Shown here piece by piece: positions 44,425 to 53,026 of a DNA stretch of 64,000 nucleotides (positions are counted from its first letter, which is position 1; every line of letters begins with the position of its first letter). The position numbers and the translations under genes are program-made. Below the pieces are notes generated by a model. The model was not told where the DNA came from. It saw nothing but the letters and a program-made list of their open reading frames with translations, and searched no databases. This stretch comes from PCC-7336 sp039817825 (GTDB lineage Bacteria > Cyanobacteriota > Cyanobacteriia > Thermostichales > PCC-7336). The DNA is taken from contig JBCBVA010000002.1 of assembly GCA_039817825.1 (NCBI GenBank), forward strand, positions 1 to 64,000, in the 5' to 3' direction.

Positions 44425-46059
44425 ATGAACGTTAAAACCATCTCAACAACCCCCTATACCGATCAAAAGCCCGGCACTTCGGGTTTACGTAAAAAAGTTC
44501 CAACATTTCAACAACCGAATTACCTGGAGAACTTCGTTCAAGCCATCTTTGACAGCCTGGAAGGATTTGAGGGCTCCACACTGGTGGTGGGGGGCGATGG
44601 TCGCTACTACAACCGCGAGGCGATCCAAATTATTCTCAAGATGGCTGCTGCCAACGGGTTTGGCAAAGTGCTGGTGGGGCAAGACGGCATTCTTTCCACT
44701 CCCTCTGCCTCCTGCCTAATCCGCAAGTATGGAGCTTTCGGCGGTATTGTTCTGTCGGCCAGCCACAACCCCGGCGGCCCCCAAGAAGACTTCGGCATTA
44801 AGTACAACATCGGTAACGGTGGCCCAGCCCCCGAGAAAGTTACCTCAGCTATCTTCGATCGCACGAAAAGTATTTCGGAGTACCAGATTCTCGATGCCTC
44901 CGACATCGATCTGAGCGAGATTGGCCCCACTCAGATAGGAACGATGGCCGTCGAGGTGGTGAACTCGGTTACCGACTACGCTGAACTAATGAAGTCGCTG
45001 TTTGACTTCGATAAAATTCGCCAGTTGCTCACCAGCGGAAAGTTCCGTATGTGTATGGATTCCATGCACGCGGTTACCGGCCCCTACGCCACCACAATCT
45101 TTGAAGGCATGTTTGGTGCTCCTGCCGGCACGGTCATGAATGGTGTGCCGAAAGAAGACTTCGGCGGCGGTCACCCCGATCCTAATTTGGTTTACGCCCA
45201 CGACTTAGTGGAGATCCTATTTGGTGACGATGCACCAGATTTTGGGGCGGCATCGGATGGCGATGGCGATCGCAATATGATCCTTGGTCGACATTTCTTC
45301 GTTACCCCCAGCGACAGCTTGGCGATTTTGGCCGCTAACGCCACTCTGGTCCCCGGTTACAAAGACGGCTTGGCAGGTGTGGCCCGGTCTATGCCCACCA
45401 GTGCTGCTGTGGACCGCGTGGCCGAAAAACTGGGCATCGACTGCTATGAAACCCCTACGGGCTGGAAGTTCTTCGGCAATTTACTGGATGCTGGCAAGGC
45501 TACCCTCTGCGGTGAAGAAAGCTTTGGCACCGGCTCTAACCACGTGCGGGAAAAAGACGGCCTCTGGGCTGTGCTGTTCTGGCTGAATGTGTTGGCGGTA
45601 ACCGGTAAATCAGTTGAGGAGCTATGTAAGGAGCACTGGGCTACTTACGGACGTAACTACTACTCCCGTCACGATTACGAAGCGGTGGATACAGAACCTG
45701 CGGTTCAACTCATGGAGCGCCTGCGGGGGATGCTAGCGGATTTACCTGGCAAGGAATGGGGACCGTATGCGATCGCCACCGCTGATGACTTTAGCTATAC
45801 CGATCCGGTTGATGGCAGCGTCGCTACCAAGCAAGGGATTCGGATTGGGTTTACGGATGGTTCTCGCATCGTGTTCCGTCTCTCTGGAACGGGCACTCAG
45901 GGGGCAACTCTGCGCCTCTATTTAGAGAGCTACGAGCCAGACTCTGCCAAACACCATATCGATCCGCAAACTGCTTTGGCGTCGTTGATTGCTCTGGCAG
46001 ATGAGTTGGCGAAGATTCGCGAATTCACCGGTCGTGAAAAGCCCACTGTAATCACTTAG
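44425..46059 (+). CDS. pgm: Phosphoglucomutase (alpha-D-glucose phosphate-specific)
   Basis: Interconverts glucose 1-phosphate and glucose 6-phosphate, linking glycogen metabolism with glycolysis and the pentose phosphate pathway. The 544 residues have the N-terminal TKPGTSGLRKKV-type substrate loop (DQKPGTSGLRKK). The phosphoserine loop VLSASHNPGGPQEDFGIKYN is near 107-125. The metal-binding DGDGDRNMILG is near 285, GEESFGTGSNHVREKDG near 370, and a C-terminal RLSGTGTQGATLRLYLE phosphate-binding loop. All match the PGM1-like long form. A perfect terminator follows at 46085-46115. Confidence 0.96.
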   Translation: MNVKTISTTPYTDQKPGTSGLRKKVPTFQQPNYLENFVQAIFDSLEGFEGSTLVVGGDGRYYNREAIQIILKMAAANGFGKVLVGQDGILSTPSASCLIRKYGAFGGIVLSASHNPGGPQEDFGIKYNIGNGGPAPEKVTSAIFDRTKSISEYQILDASDIDLSEIGPTQIGTMAVEVVNSVTDYAELMKSLFDFDKIRQLLTSGKFRMCMDSMHAVTGPYATTIFEGMFGAPAGTVMNGVPKEDFGGGHPDPNLVYAHDLVEILFGDDAPDFGAASDGDGDRNMILGRHFFVTPSDSLAILAANATLVPGYKDGLAGVARSMPTSAAVDRVAEKLGIDCYETPTGWKFFGNLLDAGKATLCGEESFGTGSNHVREKDGLWAVLFWLNVLAVTGKSVEELCKEHWATYGRNYYSRHDYEAVDTEPAVQLMERLRGMLADLPGKEWGPYAIATADDFSYTDPVDGSVATKQGIRIGFTDGSRIVFRLSGTGTQGATLRLYLESYEPDSAKHHIDPQTALASLIALADELAKIREFTGREKPTVIT

Positions 46060-46084
46060 TCCGAGCTATTGATGCACCCAACGG

Positions 46085-46115
46085 CAAAGCCCCTCTAGTG
46101 TCTGGAGGGGCTTTG
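46085..46115. terminator. Terminator between pgm and the CBS gene
   Basis: CAAAGCCCCTC (46085-46095) pairs perfectly with GAGGGGCTTTG (46105-46115) around a 9-base loop. The stem ends in AAA/TTT on both sides, so it can serve the convergent genes on either side (stops at 46059 and 46139). Confidence 0.85.
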
Positions 46116-46138
46116 TGTCACTGCAGTTTAGAAAACTT

Positions 46139-46603
46139 CTATGCTCCCAATTCAGCCATTGCCCGAACCACATCCCCTCTAGTCACAATTCCCAATAATT
46201 TGTCATCGTCAGCCGTGACCAGCAGACTATTAACATTTTTAGCCGCTAACTTTTTCGCAGCAGCAGGTAAGGACACATCGGCGGAAATTGAGAGGGGGCG
46301 ATTGCTCATGACATCCCCTACGCTTTGGCCGAACACCTTGTGCAGCTCCTTATCGTAGGCGCGAGGGTTCTTGAGATAGATAGCCAGATCCAGAAACATG
46401 ACAAACGGTCGGGGGGAGACCCCCGACTCCCGCTGCATCAAATCGGACTCCGACAGCATGCCCACCAGCTTGCCGTCCCCATCCAACACCGGCAAGCCAC
46501 CAATGCGCTTTTCCGCTAGCAGCTCGACAGCTTCTTGCAAGGGTGTGTCTGGGGTGACACAAATAGGATTGGCAGTCATGACGTCTGCAACAGTTGGGGT
46601 CAT
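46139..46603 (-). CDS. CBS-domain pair protein
   Basis: A stand-alone two-CBS (Bateman) module of 154 residues, a type that senses adenosine nucleotides or regulates partner enzymes. The first CBS reads VADVMTANPICVTPDTPLQEAVELLAEKRIGGLPVLDG...LVGMLSESDL. The second is VGDVMSNRPLSISADVSLPAAAKKLAAKNVNSLLV, ending with LLGIVTRGDVVRAM. Between them is a PRPFVMFLDLAIYLKNPRAYDKELHKVFG insert found in many cyanobacterial and plant CBS proteins. No partner domain is present. The partner is unknown. Confidence 0.9.
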   Translation of the reverse strand: MTPTVADVMTANPICVTPDTPLQEAVELLAEKRIGGLPVLDGDGKLVGMLSESDLMQRESGVSPRPFVMFLDLAIYLKNPRAYDKELHKVFGQSVGDVMSNRPLSISADVSLPAAAKKLAAKNVNSLLVTADDDKLLGIVTRGDVVRAMAELGA

Positions 46604-46816
46604 GCGATCTCGTCCTGATAGCTCGAACCGTTATCCACCCCGATCTTAGTAGGAGCCGCAGACCCATTTCCTCACTTCGACACATACCGAAATGCGCTTT
46701 GGATAGGAGTCTATACTCAACAAAACGGCACGGGGCAATCATGCCCAGCGCGTCATCGGTTGCTCGTTAATGAACGATTACCGTGGAGAGATACAGCCCA
46801 TGAGAGATACAGCCCA

Positions 46817-47380
46817 TTAATTCTCGGCAGGCTGGATAAAGGGAGTTGAGGTACCGGGAAGGGGGGTTGCACTGTCCCCGACCGTCCCGTTAGTGGGGCT
46901 GCCAATTTGAATTTGAGATAGCAGCGTTGCCATTTCGATCGCATCCATGCCGTAGCTCCAGCCCAGATTGCTTTTCACCCCAGCTCGTTCAATCGCCTGC
47001 TGCATTGTGTCGGTGGTCAAAATGCCGTAGATGACCGGAACTCCGGTTTGCAACCCGATCGCTGCAATCCCTTTGGAAACCTCACCTGCTACATAGTCAA
47101 AGTGTGGGGTTTGTCCGCGTACCACAGCCCCCAGACAAATCACGGCATCGTAGCGCTGTGTCAGTACTAACTGTCGGGCCGCTAGCGGAATTTCAAAACA
47201 CCCAGGCACCCAGGCGTAGTCTACTTGGCCGTTGGTTTCATCAACATTGACACCGTGCCGCTTGAGAGCATCTTGGCAACCAGCCAACAACTTGCCGGTG
47301 ATTAAATCGTTGAACCGGGCTGTGACAATTGCGAATCTCAACTCCCGAGCAGTTGTGAACGTACCTTCGAACGTAGCCAT
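46817..47380 (-). CDS. ribH: 6,7-dimethyl-8-ribityllumazine synthase
   Basis: Penultimate step of riboflavin synthesis, assembling a 60-mer or pentamer in the cytoplasm. The frame is open to 47482, but the ATG at 47380 (MATFEGTF) has AAGGAA six bases upstream and matches the family start, giving 187 residues. Motifs include the substrate-binding ARFNDLITGKLLAG, VPGCFEIPLAARQL, CLGAVVRGQTPHFDYVAGEVSKGI (catalytic His in the TPHFDYV segment) and VPVIYGILTTDTMQQAIERAG. The last ~25 residues (SPTNGTVGDSATPLPG...) are a low-complexity extension beyond the core. It follows psbZ on the same strand, a pairing seen in many cyanobacteria. Confidence 0.96.
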   Translation of the reverse strand: MATFEGTFTTARELRFAIVTARFNDLITGKLLAGCQDALKRHGVNVDETNGQVDYAWVPGCFEIPLAARQLVLTQRYDAVICLGAVVRGQTPHFDYVAGEVSKGIAAIGLQTGVPVIYGILTTDTMQQAIERAGVKSNLGWSYGMDAIEMATLLSQIQIGSPTNGTVGDSATPLPGTSTPFIQPAEN

Positions 47381-47656
47381 TGCATTTCCTTGTGCAGCAA
47401 TACCGTGAGTCTGAGCCGTTGAGTCTGGGCTGGCTAGAGTCTTTTGAATATGTGCGCAACCAGCCGTCAATCCCCTAGACACACCAGATTAAGAGACCGG
47501 AGGGTAGGGTGGGGCAATGCGAGATTATCTCAAGACGTTGCCCGACTCAATTTACAAAAAATTGGCTGCCCCAGCATCGTGCTCAAGACAGCCTATTGCA
47601 AAGTTTCTCATGCTGAGTTCATCGTCAATTGCGATGCCGCAGTCGGATGCCAATCG

Positions 47657-47842
47657 CTAGGCAAACCGGCTGAGAGCACCCACCAGCAGAACAGCAACTC
47701 CCCAAACAACGGAGCCAACCAAAATGACACTGTTTCCCTTAGAGGAATCGGTTGCGGAACTGTACAGAACGGGCACTGCGACGACCAGCAAAAGACTATA
47801 TAGAACGAGACCTAACAAAGACAGTTGAAAAATGTAGCTCAC
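47657..47842 (-). CDS. psbZ: Photosystem II protein PsbZ (Ycf9)
   Basis: Small two-helix subunit at the edge of the photosystem II core. The 61 residues form two hydrophobic helices (about 4-27 and 37-58) joined by a short loop (YSSATDSSKGNS). The overall pattern FQLSLLGLVLYSLLLVVAVPV ... ILVGSVVWGVAVLLVG is that of PsbZ. The start is a GTG at 47842 with an AGGA box about ten bases before. Its place upstream of ribH (277-base spacing) agrees with the usual cyanobacterial order. Confidence 0.92.
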   Translation of the reverse strand: MSYIFQLSLLGLVLYSLLLVVAVPVLYSSATDSSKGNSVILVGSVVWGVAVLLVGALSRFA

Positions 47843-47984
47843 GACCGAATTATCCTAAACGAATACCATCAAGCTACCAGATTCCGGCTCGCCTCGAAGC
47901 ATTGAGTCTGCACCAAGGCGATCGCCAACCGCGAACCCAGCAACGAACCCTGTCATTTCAGTACAGTCGTTACCGAAGTAACCG

Positions 47985-48659
47985 TTATCTAAACTGAGGC
48001 TGGTGACGAATCAGGTTTAGGAACTCTTCGCGAGTCTTCTGGTCTTCTTTGAAGGCCCCTACCATCGAACTGGTAACCGTCCAGGATCCGGGCTTTTGCA
48101 CGCCGCGCATCACCATACACATGTGGGATGCCTCAATCACGACCGCCACACCTTGGGGGTCCAGCACTTCCATCAGAGCTTCGGCAACCTGACGAGTCAG
48201 ACGCTCTTGCACTTGCAGGCGACGAGAGTACATTTCGACGATGCGGGCAATTTTGCTCAATCCCACCACTTTTTGGTTGGGAATGTAAGCGACGTGGGCG
48301 CGGCCCATGAATGGCAGCATGTGGTGCTCGCACATACTGAACAGGTCGATGTCGCGGACCAGCACCATCTCGTCGTGACCGACATCGAAAATCGCACCGT
48401 TCAGCAACTCTTCTAAAGACTGGTTGTATCCGCTGGTCAAGAACTTCATTGCCTTGGCCACCCGCTTGGGAGTCTTCAGCAATCCTTCTCGCTCGGGGTC
48501 TTCGCCGACACCTTCCAACATAATTTTGACGGCCGCTTCCATCTTCGGGTCGGATTCGGGGTCGCCGCTAGCAGAACTGAGATCGAGAACCTCGTCGGAA
48601 AACCGCTCGGTATTATCAAGTGTAATGCCGGAACCATTACCGTTTGTTGCCAGAGTCAT
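47985..48659 (-). CDS. folE: GTP cyclohydrolase I
   Basis: First enzyme of tetrahydrofolate (and pterin) synthesis, converting GTP to dihydroneopterin triphosphate. A TTG at 48680 is also in frame, but the ATG at 48659 with GAGG upstream is preferred (224 residues). After a ~45-residue variable tail the conserved core reads LLKTPKRVAKAMKFLTSGY. It continues with the zinc and substrate residues LFSMCEHHMLPFMGRAHVAYIP, RIVEMYSRRLQVQERLTRQVAEAL, and ASHMCMVMRGVQKPGS. All three zinc ligands (Cys, His, Cys) are present. The downstream partner psbZ is separated by 142 bases. Confidence 0.96.
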   Translation of the reverse strand: MTLATNGNGSGITLDNTERFSDEVLDLSSASGDPESDPKMEAAVKIMLEGVGEDPEREGLLKTPKRVAKAMKFLTSGYNQSLEELLNGAIFDVGHDEMVLVRDIDLFSMCEHHMLPFMGRAHVAYIPNQKVVGLSKIARIVEMYSRRLQVQERLTRQVAEALMEVLDPQGVAVVIEASHMCMVMRGVQKPGSWTVTSSMVGAFKEDQKTREEFLNLIRHQPQFR

Positions 48660-48745
48660 TCTGGAGTTACCTCTAACCAAAATTTACGACGGTGCGAGAT
48701 GCACCTGAACTGAACATCGACAGAACTGAACGCTATTATTGGGCC

Positions 48746-49477
48746 CTAGAATGCCCCACCACTCGGCATCAACACCAGTTCATCCACCACAGCATTGGCG
48801 GGCAGACACAGCGCATGAACCAAGGTCTCAGCCACGGTTTCTACATCCAGCATTTGCGAGCGATCGAAATCCGCTTGCACGGTGTCTGTATCCCACAAAG
48901 GGGTATTCACAGAACCGGGACAGTACGCAGTCACGCGAATACCATCCTTACCGGCTTCCTGGCTCAGCGCCTTCGTCAACCCCATGAGGCCAAACTTACT
49001 GGCGCAATACGCCCCCCAGCCCGGAAATGCTTGCTTGCCTGCAATTGACAAGACATTTACGATATGCCCGCTTTGCGCCTGACGCATACCGGGCAGCACC
49101 GCTTTGATACAAGAAAATGCTGCCGTTAAATTCAGGTCGAGCACCCGCTGCCAATCTTGCAAGGAGGTATCCACAATATCTGCGGTGTACCCCATGCCTG
49201 CATTGTTGATCAGTACCTGAAACGGCCCGTGCTGTTGGACAATGCCCGCTAGCTTATCTGGCAAAGACGTTAAGTCCGATAGGTCGAGAGCGTAGCATTC
49301 TGCACTCCCACCAGTCCCCTCAATTTCTCGAACCACTGTTGCCAAATCAGACTCGTTGCGAGCTAGCAGAACAACGTGTACCCCCAACTGAGCTAATTTT
49401 AAGGCAATTGCCCGCCCAATGCCGCGACTGGCTCCGGTAACCAGAGCAGGTCCGGCACCTAGGGGTTTCGTTACCAT
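48746..49477 (-). CDS. Short-chain dehydrogenase/reductase (SDR)
   Basis: Classical SDR of 243 residues. The cofactor loop VTGASRGIGRAIA (TGxxxGxG), NNAGMG, the catalytic Ser in NVLSIAGK and the YxxxK motif in YCASKFGLMGL are all present. ALDLSD after the second strand suggests NADP or NAD use that cannot be decided by eye. The ATG at 49477 is preceded by an AAGGA box lying inside a 14-base perfect palindrome. No partner gene defines its pathway. It is on the same strand as folE, 87 bases upstream of it. Confidence 0.9.
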   Translation of the reverse strand: MVTKPLGAGPALVTGASRGIGRAIALKLAQLGVHVVLLARNESDLATVVREIEGTGGSAECYALDLSDLTSLPDKLAGIVQQHGPFQVLINNAGMGYTADIVDTSLQDWQRVLDLNLTAAFSCIKAVLPGMRQAQSGHIVNVLSIAGKQAFPGWGAYCASKFGLMGLTKALSQEAGKDGIRVTAYCPGSVNTPLWDTDTVQADFDRSQMLDVETVAETLVHALCLPANAVVDELVLMPSGGAF

Positions 49478-49491
49478 AGGAAAATTTTCCT
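49478..49491. promoter_or_regulatory. 14-bp perfect palindrome overlapping the SDR ribosome binding site
   Basis: AGGAAAATTTTCCT sits directly before the SDR start codon (49477). One arm contains the AGGA Shine-Dalgarno core. In DNA it is an operator-like palindrome. In RNA it could fold only weakly, because it has no loop. A regulatory role is possible but unproven. Confidence 0.45.
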
Positions 49492-49866
49492 TTCAGGAGT
49501 AGTCCTAAAAAATTCTGCGACAGCCCACTCGCTGGCTGATGCCCTTCCGCCGCGCTAGGCCACCCAAAATCGTATCAGATATTAAGTTATGTGTCGAACA
49601 CTCAGGCAATCTATTTGAGTGAAGTCTTGGGAAATCCTTGAGCAAAGATAGCAAGATTGTCCCTCCTGTACAGGGATTCGACGCCCCCAATCCCTAGCTG
49701 TGTGTAGATTTGCCAAATTATGTTTGGGTTTCTAGTAGAAATAATTCGATCGCCCGTCCCCCCTCCAACAATGCTGCTGCTGTTGTGCTTTGGAACCAGC
49801 GATGCGATCGCGAGAACCTCTTATAATTGGGGCACTTCGCTGCTCTTGGAAAGGAGTCATTACGGA
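49492..49866. other. Gap between the divergent SDR and hypothetical genes
   Basis: About 375 bases with no supported gene. It must hold the promoters for both genes. A frame that begins at 49720 runs into the next gene, but its first 49 residues look like translated non-coding DNA. Confidence 0.4.
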
Positions 49867-50307
49867 ATGGATTCGATAACAAAGATTTTTAAAGCATTGT
49901 TTTCCGGCATTGGTAACTTCTTCAAAATTCTGGTGGAAGGAATCACGGGGGCTTTCTCTGGTTCTACGGTTGATGTATTGAGCAAGGATAGTGGTTCTGC
50001 AGATGCGCCCGCGTCTACCTCTGAGCCCACATTTCGCTCGGGTGCTGCACCGGTGGCTGTTGCAAGCACTGCTACAGAGGCGACTTCCTCCACAGGCTCG
50101 GCTTCACCTGCCTTGACTGAAGACGTGGCTGTTGCAATTGCTAACGATGGCCCGATTGAAATTGTTGATATTCCCCAGCCTGAAGGGGACATCCAGTTTG
50201 CATCCCTGAACGATGTGAAGGCGCTGGAACGGCCCAAGCGTCGCCCTGGAGCTGCTCTGTCTCCTTTCAAAGCAATGGTTCGCGATATGCAAGCCAGTAA
50301 GGGGTAA
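49867..50307 (+). CDS. Hypothetical protein with amphipathic N-terminus
   Basis: I do not recognise a named family. The frame is open from 49720, but an AAAGGAG box at about 49850-49856 supports the ATG at 49867, giving 146 residues. The first ~25 (MDSITKIFKALFSGIGNFFK) form a strongly amphipathic helix with Phe/Ile/Leu on one face and Lys on the other, fit for membrane-surface binding. The middle (30-90) is Ser/Ala/Thr/Glu-rich and likely disordered. The end (about 95-146) has an acidic DIPQPEGDIQFASLNDVKALE segment and a basic RPKRRPGAAL stretch. Short proteins with this sort of MDxIxKLxKxL start are common in cyanobacteria. No function can be given. It is convergent with the bciB-type gene. 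Confidence 0.65.
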   Translation: MDSITKIFKALFSGIGNFFKILVEGITGAFSGSTVDVLSKDSGSADAPASTSEPTFRSGAAPVAVASTATEATSSTGSASPALTEDVAVAIANDGPIEIVDIPQPEGDIQFASLNDVKALERPKRRPGAALSPFKAMVRDMQASKG

Positions 50308-50346
50308 TTCATCAACCTGGAGTTGACTCACAAACCAATACCCTAA

Positions 50347-51531
50347 CTAATCGGGGAGCTCGTACTGACCCACAATGCGCTTGGCGTATTCCGGTACGTG
50401 CTCCTCTAATTTTTGAGGATAGTTTCGTTTCACGAACAGGTAGTTGCGGGTGAAGTGGGAGTCGATGGAGAAGCGACCATATTCGAGCCCTTTCGGGCCA
50501 ACTTTCTCGATTACAACCCCCATCAGTTTGGCGGCCCACATGGGGAGGGTCACGCCCTTGTCATAAGCGGGGATGCTTTGCTGCACGGCGTTTTTGCGAT
50601 CACCCTTTGACATCACCGGTTGTAACTCAAGCTGTTCCTGAATCAGGTCGTACATTTCCTGGCCGATTTCGTTGCGCACCACCATCCACTGCCAACCAAA
50701 TGGTGCTCCCATGTACCCCACAACTAGGTCAGCAAGGGAGTTGACGTAATCGAAGCAGCTCATGCAGGAGGGGGCGAATACATCCTTGAGCTTATTCGTC
50801 TTGAGGCCAAAGAACGGGACTTTCTCTTCCGATCCGTCAGAATGCTTGAAATGCACCCGAAAGTCCTGCATGAACTCGTAAGCCACCACGGTTTCGGGTG
50901 ACCGGCTGGTGGTATCCAAGAACTTCTGTAACCCGTCTCGGGTGACGTTATCGACGCAAGGGGTACCCAGCACGTACAGCTTCTCTAACCCCAGTTCTTT
51001 CTCAACGGCGCGTAACGCCTGAATTTGGCACCCGACGCCGATCGCCAGCAACCGCTTCATGCCCGATTCCCGCACCAGATCGAGGATGGACAAGTTAGGG
51101 GATAACGTCGGCTTGTTTACCCGTGCAGCCAGGACTTCCTCTGCCGTTTTAGCAATCACTGGTTTGGGCTGGAAGCGGTCTTCTTCCGTGTTCTGTACGC
51201 AGACAACGCCTTCTACCCAATCGTTTTCCAGCATGGCAATAGCGATCGAGCTAACAATGCCTGTCCATTGGGCACCGGCGATCGGCTCTTTCTTGCGGGC
51301 AGCGGTCATGTGGCTATGGACGCCGAAGTAGAGTTCCTCTTCGTTGTCTAAGTTTCGCGATCGCCCGTGGGCGGTGTTTTCCAGTTCGTCAATCCGCTGA
51401 GTAATGAAAGCACAGGCTTCTTTGACGTACTGCACGTAAGAGGTGTCGCACAGTCCGCAGCGACTGCAAAGTTCTTTGGCCGGGTAGCGACCGGAGGTGA
51501 TGGGCTTGGCCGTGTTGAGGTTCGCAGTCAT
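50347..51531 (-). CDS. bciB: 3,8-divinyl chlorophyllide 8-vinyl reductase, BciB type (F420H2-dehydrogenase beta family)
   Basis: Ferredoxin-dependent flavin/iron-sulfur reductase that converts 3,8-divinyl to 3-vinyl chlorophyll precursors. The 394 residues belong to the FrhB/FdhB family shared with 7-hydroxymethyl chlorophyll a reductase. The N-terminal cluster motif is CSRCGLCDTSYVQYVKEACAF, the flavin-binding core is in LLAIGVGCQIQALRAVEKELGL and VLGTPCVDNV, and a second cysteine set is PSCMSCFDYVNSLADLVVGYMG. The GRSRNLDNEEELYFGVH segment matches the cyanobacterial BciB group. HCAR activity is the alternative, and the two subfamilies are hard to separate by eye. The ATG at 51531 starts a product of the usual length. 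Confidence 0.88.
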   Translation of the reverse strand: MTANLNTAKPITSGRYPAKELCSRCGLCDTSYVQYVKEACAFITQRIDELENTAHGRSRNLDNEEELYFGVHSHMTAARKKEPIAGAQWTGIVSSIAIAMLENDWVEGVVCVQNTEEDRFQPKPVIAKTAEEVLAARVNKPTLSPNLSILDLVRESGMKRLLAIGVGCQIQALRAVEKELGLEKLYVLGTPCVDNVTRDGLQKFLDTTSRSPETVVAYEFMQDFRVHFKHSDGSEEKVPFFGLKTNKLKDVFAPSCMSCFDYVNSLADLVVGYMGAPFGWQWMVVRNEIGQEMYDLIQEQLELQPVMSKGDRKNAVQQSIPAYDKGVTLPMWAAKLMGVVIEKVGPKGLEYGRFSIDSHFTRNYLFVKRNYPQKLEEHVPEYAKRIVGQYELPD

Positions 51532-51659
51532 AGGTCAGCGACGATTAGGACGCGCATTTAGTAAACAGTTGCTCGTCTTATCGTAAACGCGAATATACTC
51601 CCGTATGCGATGCGAATACTCTCGTATGCATCACCAACTAAGATTCACACCATGTGCTG

Positions 51660-52208
51660 CTAACTCAATGTTGCCTCAACCGGCTGAGTGCGCAGATACT
51701 CTGTATTCACGCCCGATTCGCGGGTGGTCGCCACCAAACCCGTCCGAGCCATTTCCCGGATTCCAAACCCAGACAGCATTTTGTTGATGGCTACCATCTT
51801 GCCGGGGTCACCCGTCACTTCCAAGGTCAACGACTCTTCAGAAACATCCACAATGCGGGCGCGGAACATTTGAGCCACATCCATGATTTCCCGCCGCGTG
51901 GAGGTCGTCGCATTCACTTTTACCAGCATCAACTCCCGTTGCACGCAGGGGATGTGGGTAATGTCCTGCACCTTTAGTACGTCGATCAGCTTGTAGAGCT
52001 GCTTGGTGATTTGTTCGACGTCCTTTTCGGTTCCAGGCAGGACCATAATGATGCGTGAGATTCCCGGTTTTTCCGTTTGTCCAACCGTCAAGTTATGAAT
52101 ATTGAAGCCCCGGCGTGCAAACATACCGGCAATTCGACTCAGTACTCCGGGCTCGTCTTGAACGAGGGCCGACAGAGTGTGAAGCATTTTGGGGGAGGAA
52201 TCCGACAT
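51660..52208 (-). CDS. ilvN: Acetolactate synthase small (regulatory) subunit
   Basis: Regulatory subunit of the first common enzyme of branched-chain amino acid synthesis; it binds valine and confers feedback control. The 182 residues show an N-terminal ACT domain (about 8-80; LVQDEPGVLSRIAGMFARRGFNIHNLTVGQTE) and the C-terminal ALS_ss domain (RELMLVKVNA..., VDVSEESLTLEVTGDPGKM, IREMARTGLVATTRE). The ATG at 52208 (MSDSSPKMLHTL) is used; the ATG at 52187 is an alternative. The catalytic large subunit is not in this window, as is usual in cyanobacteria. Confidence 0.95.
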   Translation of the reverse strand: MSDSSPKMLHTLSALVQDEPGVLSRIAGMFARRGFNIHNLTVGQTEKPGISRIIMVLPGTEKDVEQITKQLYKLIDVLKVQDITHIPCVQRELMLVKVNATTSTRREIMDVAQMFRARIVDVSEESLTLEVTGDPGKMVAINKMLSGFGIREMARTGLVATTRESGVNTEYLRTQPVEATLS

Positions 52209-52591
52209 CAGCTATTGGGGAATGCGGGGGCGATCGCTCGACCGGGGGCTGCCACAGCGTAGGTGATCAGCCATACAATCCAGATTGCGTTGGGAACCAA
52301 AGTTCCAGTCCTGAAACCTCTGCAAAGAGACGCGTCCAGACAACCAGGCGAAATAAAGCGATCGCTATTCTCTCACTAGAATCGTTCCCTGCCCAGCCAC
52401 CCCAAATGTTTCTCCACAAACCCTGAAGAATTCCCTACTGGAGGTACGTTTGACAGCAATACTGAACGTCATTGCATGTGTCTGCAGCTCAACGCTAATG
52501 GCCTGTAAGGCGAACGAATTCTCTGGTTGTGAAAACTAAACATTGCCGACCAGACCTCATGTCTTCATCCCGCTACCCAAGACCGACCTGC

Positions 52592-52930
52592 ATGACTCTT
52601 CCCCAATCCATCTGCGACCAATATCGTGCTCTCCAGCGCAGCCTGGAGAGCCTGCAGGTATCGGGAACGCCCGACATGGCGATCGCCTGTCACTCAGACC
52701 TGCAATCCCAATTTCAAGCGTTGCTCGCAACCCTCCCCATGCCCGAACGTCAGCATCTCCAGCGTTACAACACCGAAATCTTCAAGGAATTGCAGTTGCT
52801 GGGACCCGATCTGATGCGATTACCGCTGCTAAAGCCGGGAGATAAACAGGAGCAGTTACTGGCACGGGTGACCCAACGGAGCGATCGATTGCAGGGATAC
52901 ATCGCCACCTTGCTCGAATCCAGCTCCTAA
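52592..52930 (+). CDS. PatD-like protein
   Basis: A small helical protein of 112 residues. The frame is open from 52529, but MTLPQSICDQYRALQRSLESL (ATG at 52592) looks like the natural start. The segments LQRYNTEIFKELQLLGPDLMRL and the late RSDRLQGYIATLLESS match the pattern of the cyanobacterial PatD family (known in heterocyst formers for control of heterocyst frequency, but also present in non-heterocystous species). The likeness is moderate and judged by eye. No other heterocyst gene is in the window, so its role here is unknown. Confidence 0.55.
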   Translation: MTLPQSICDQYRALQRSLESLQVSGTPDMAIACHSDLQSQFQALLATLPMPERQHLQRYNTEIFKELQLLGPDLMRLPLLKPGDKQEQLLARVTQRSDRLQGYIATLLESSS

Positions 52931-53026
52931 CAATTCCAGCTCTTAACAATCTCGACCAATGCCCGGTTGTCGGAAATGCCTTGCCTTAACCGAAGCTTCA
53001 GCATCAATTGTCCCAATCCAGCTACC

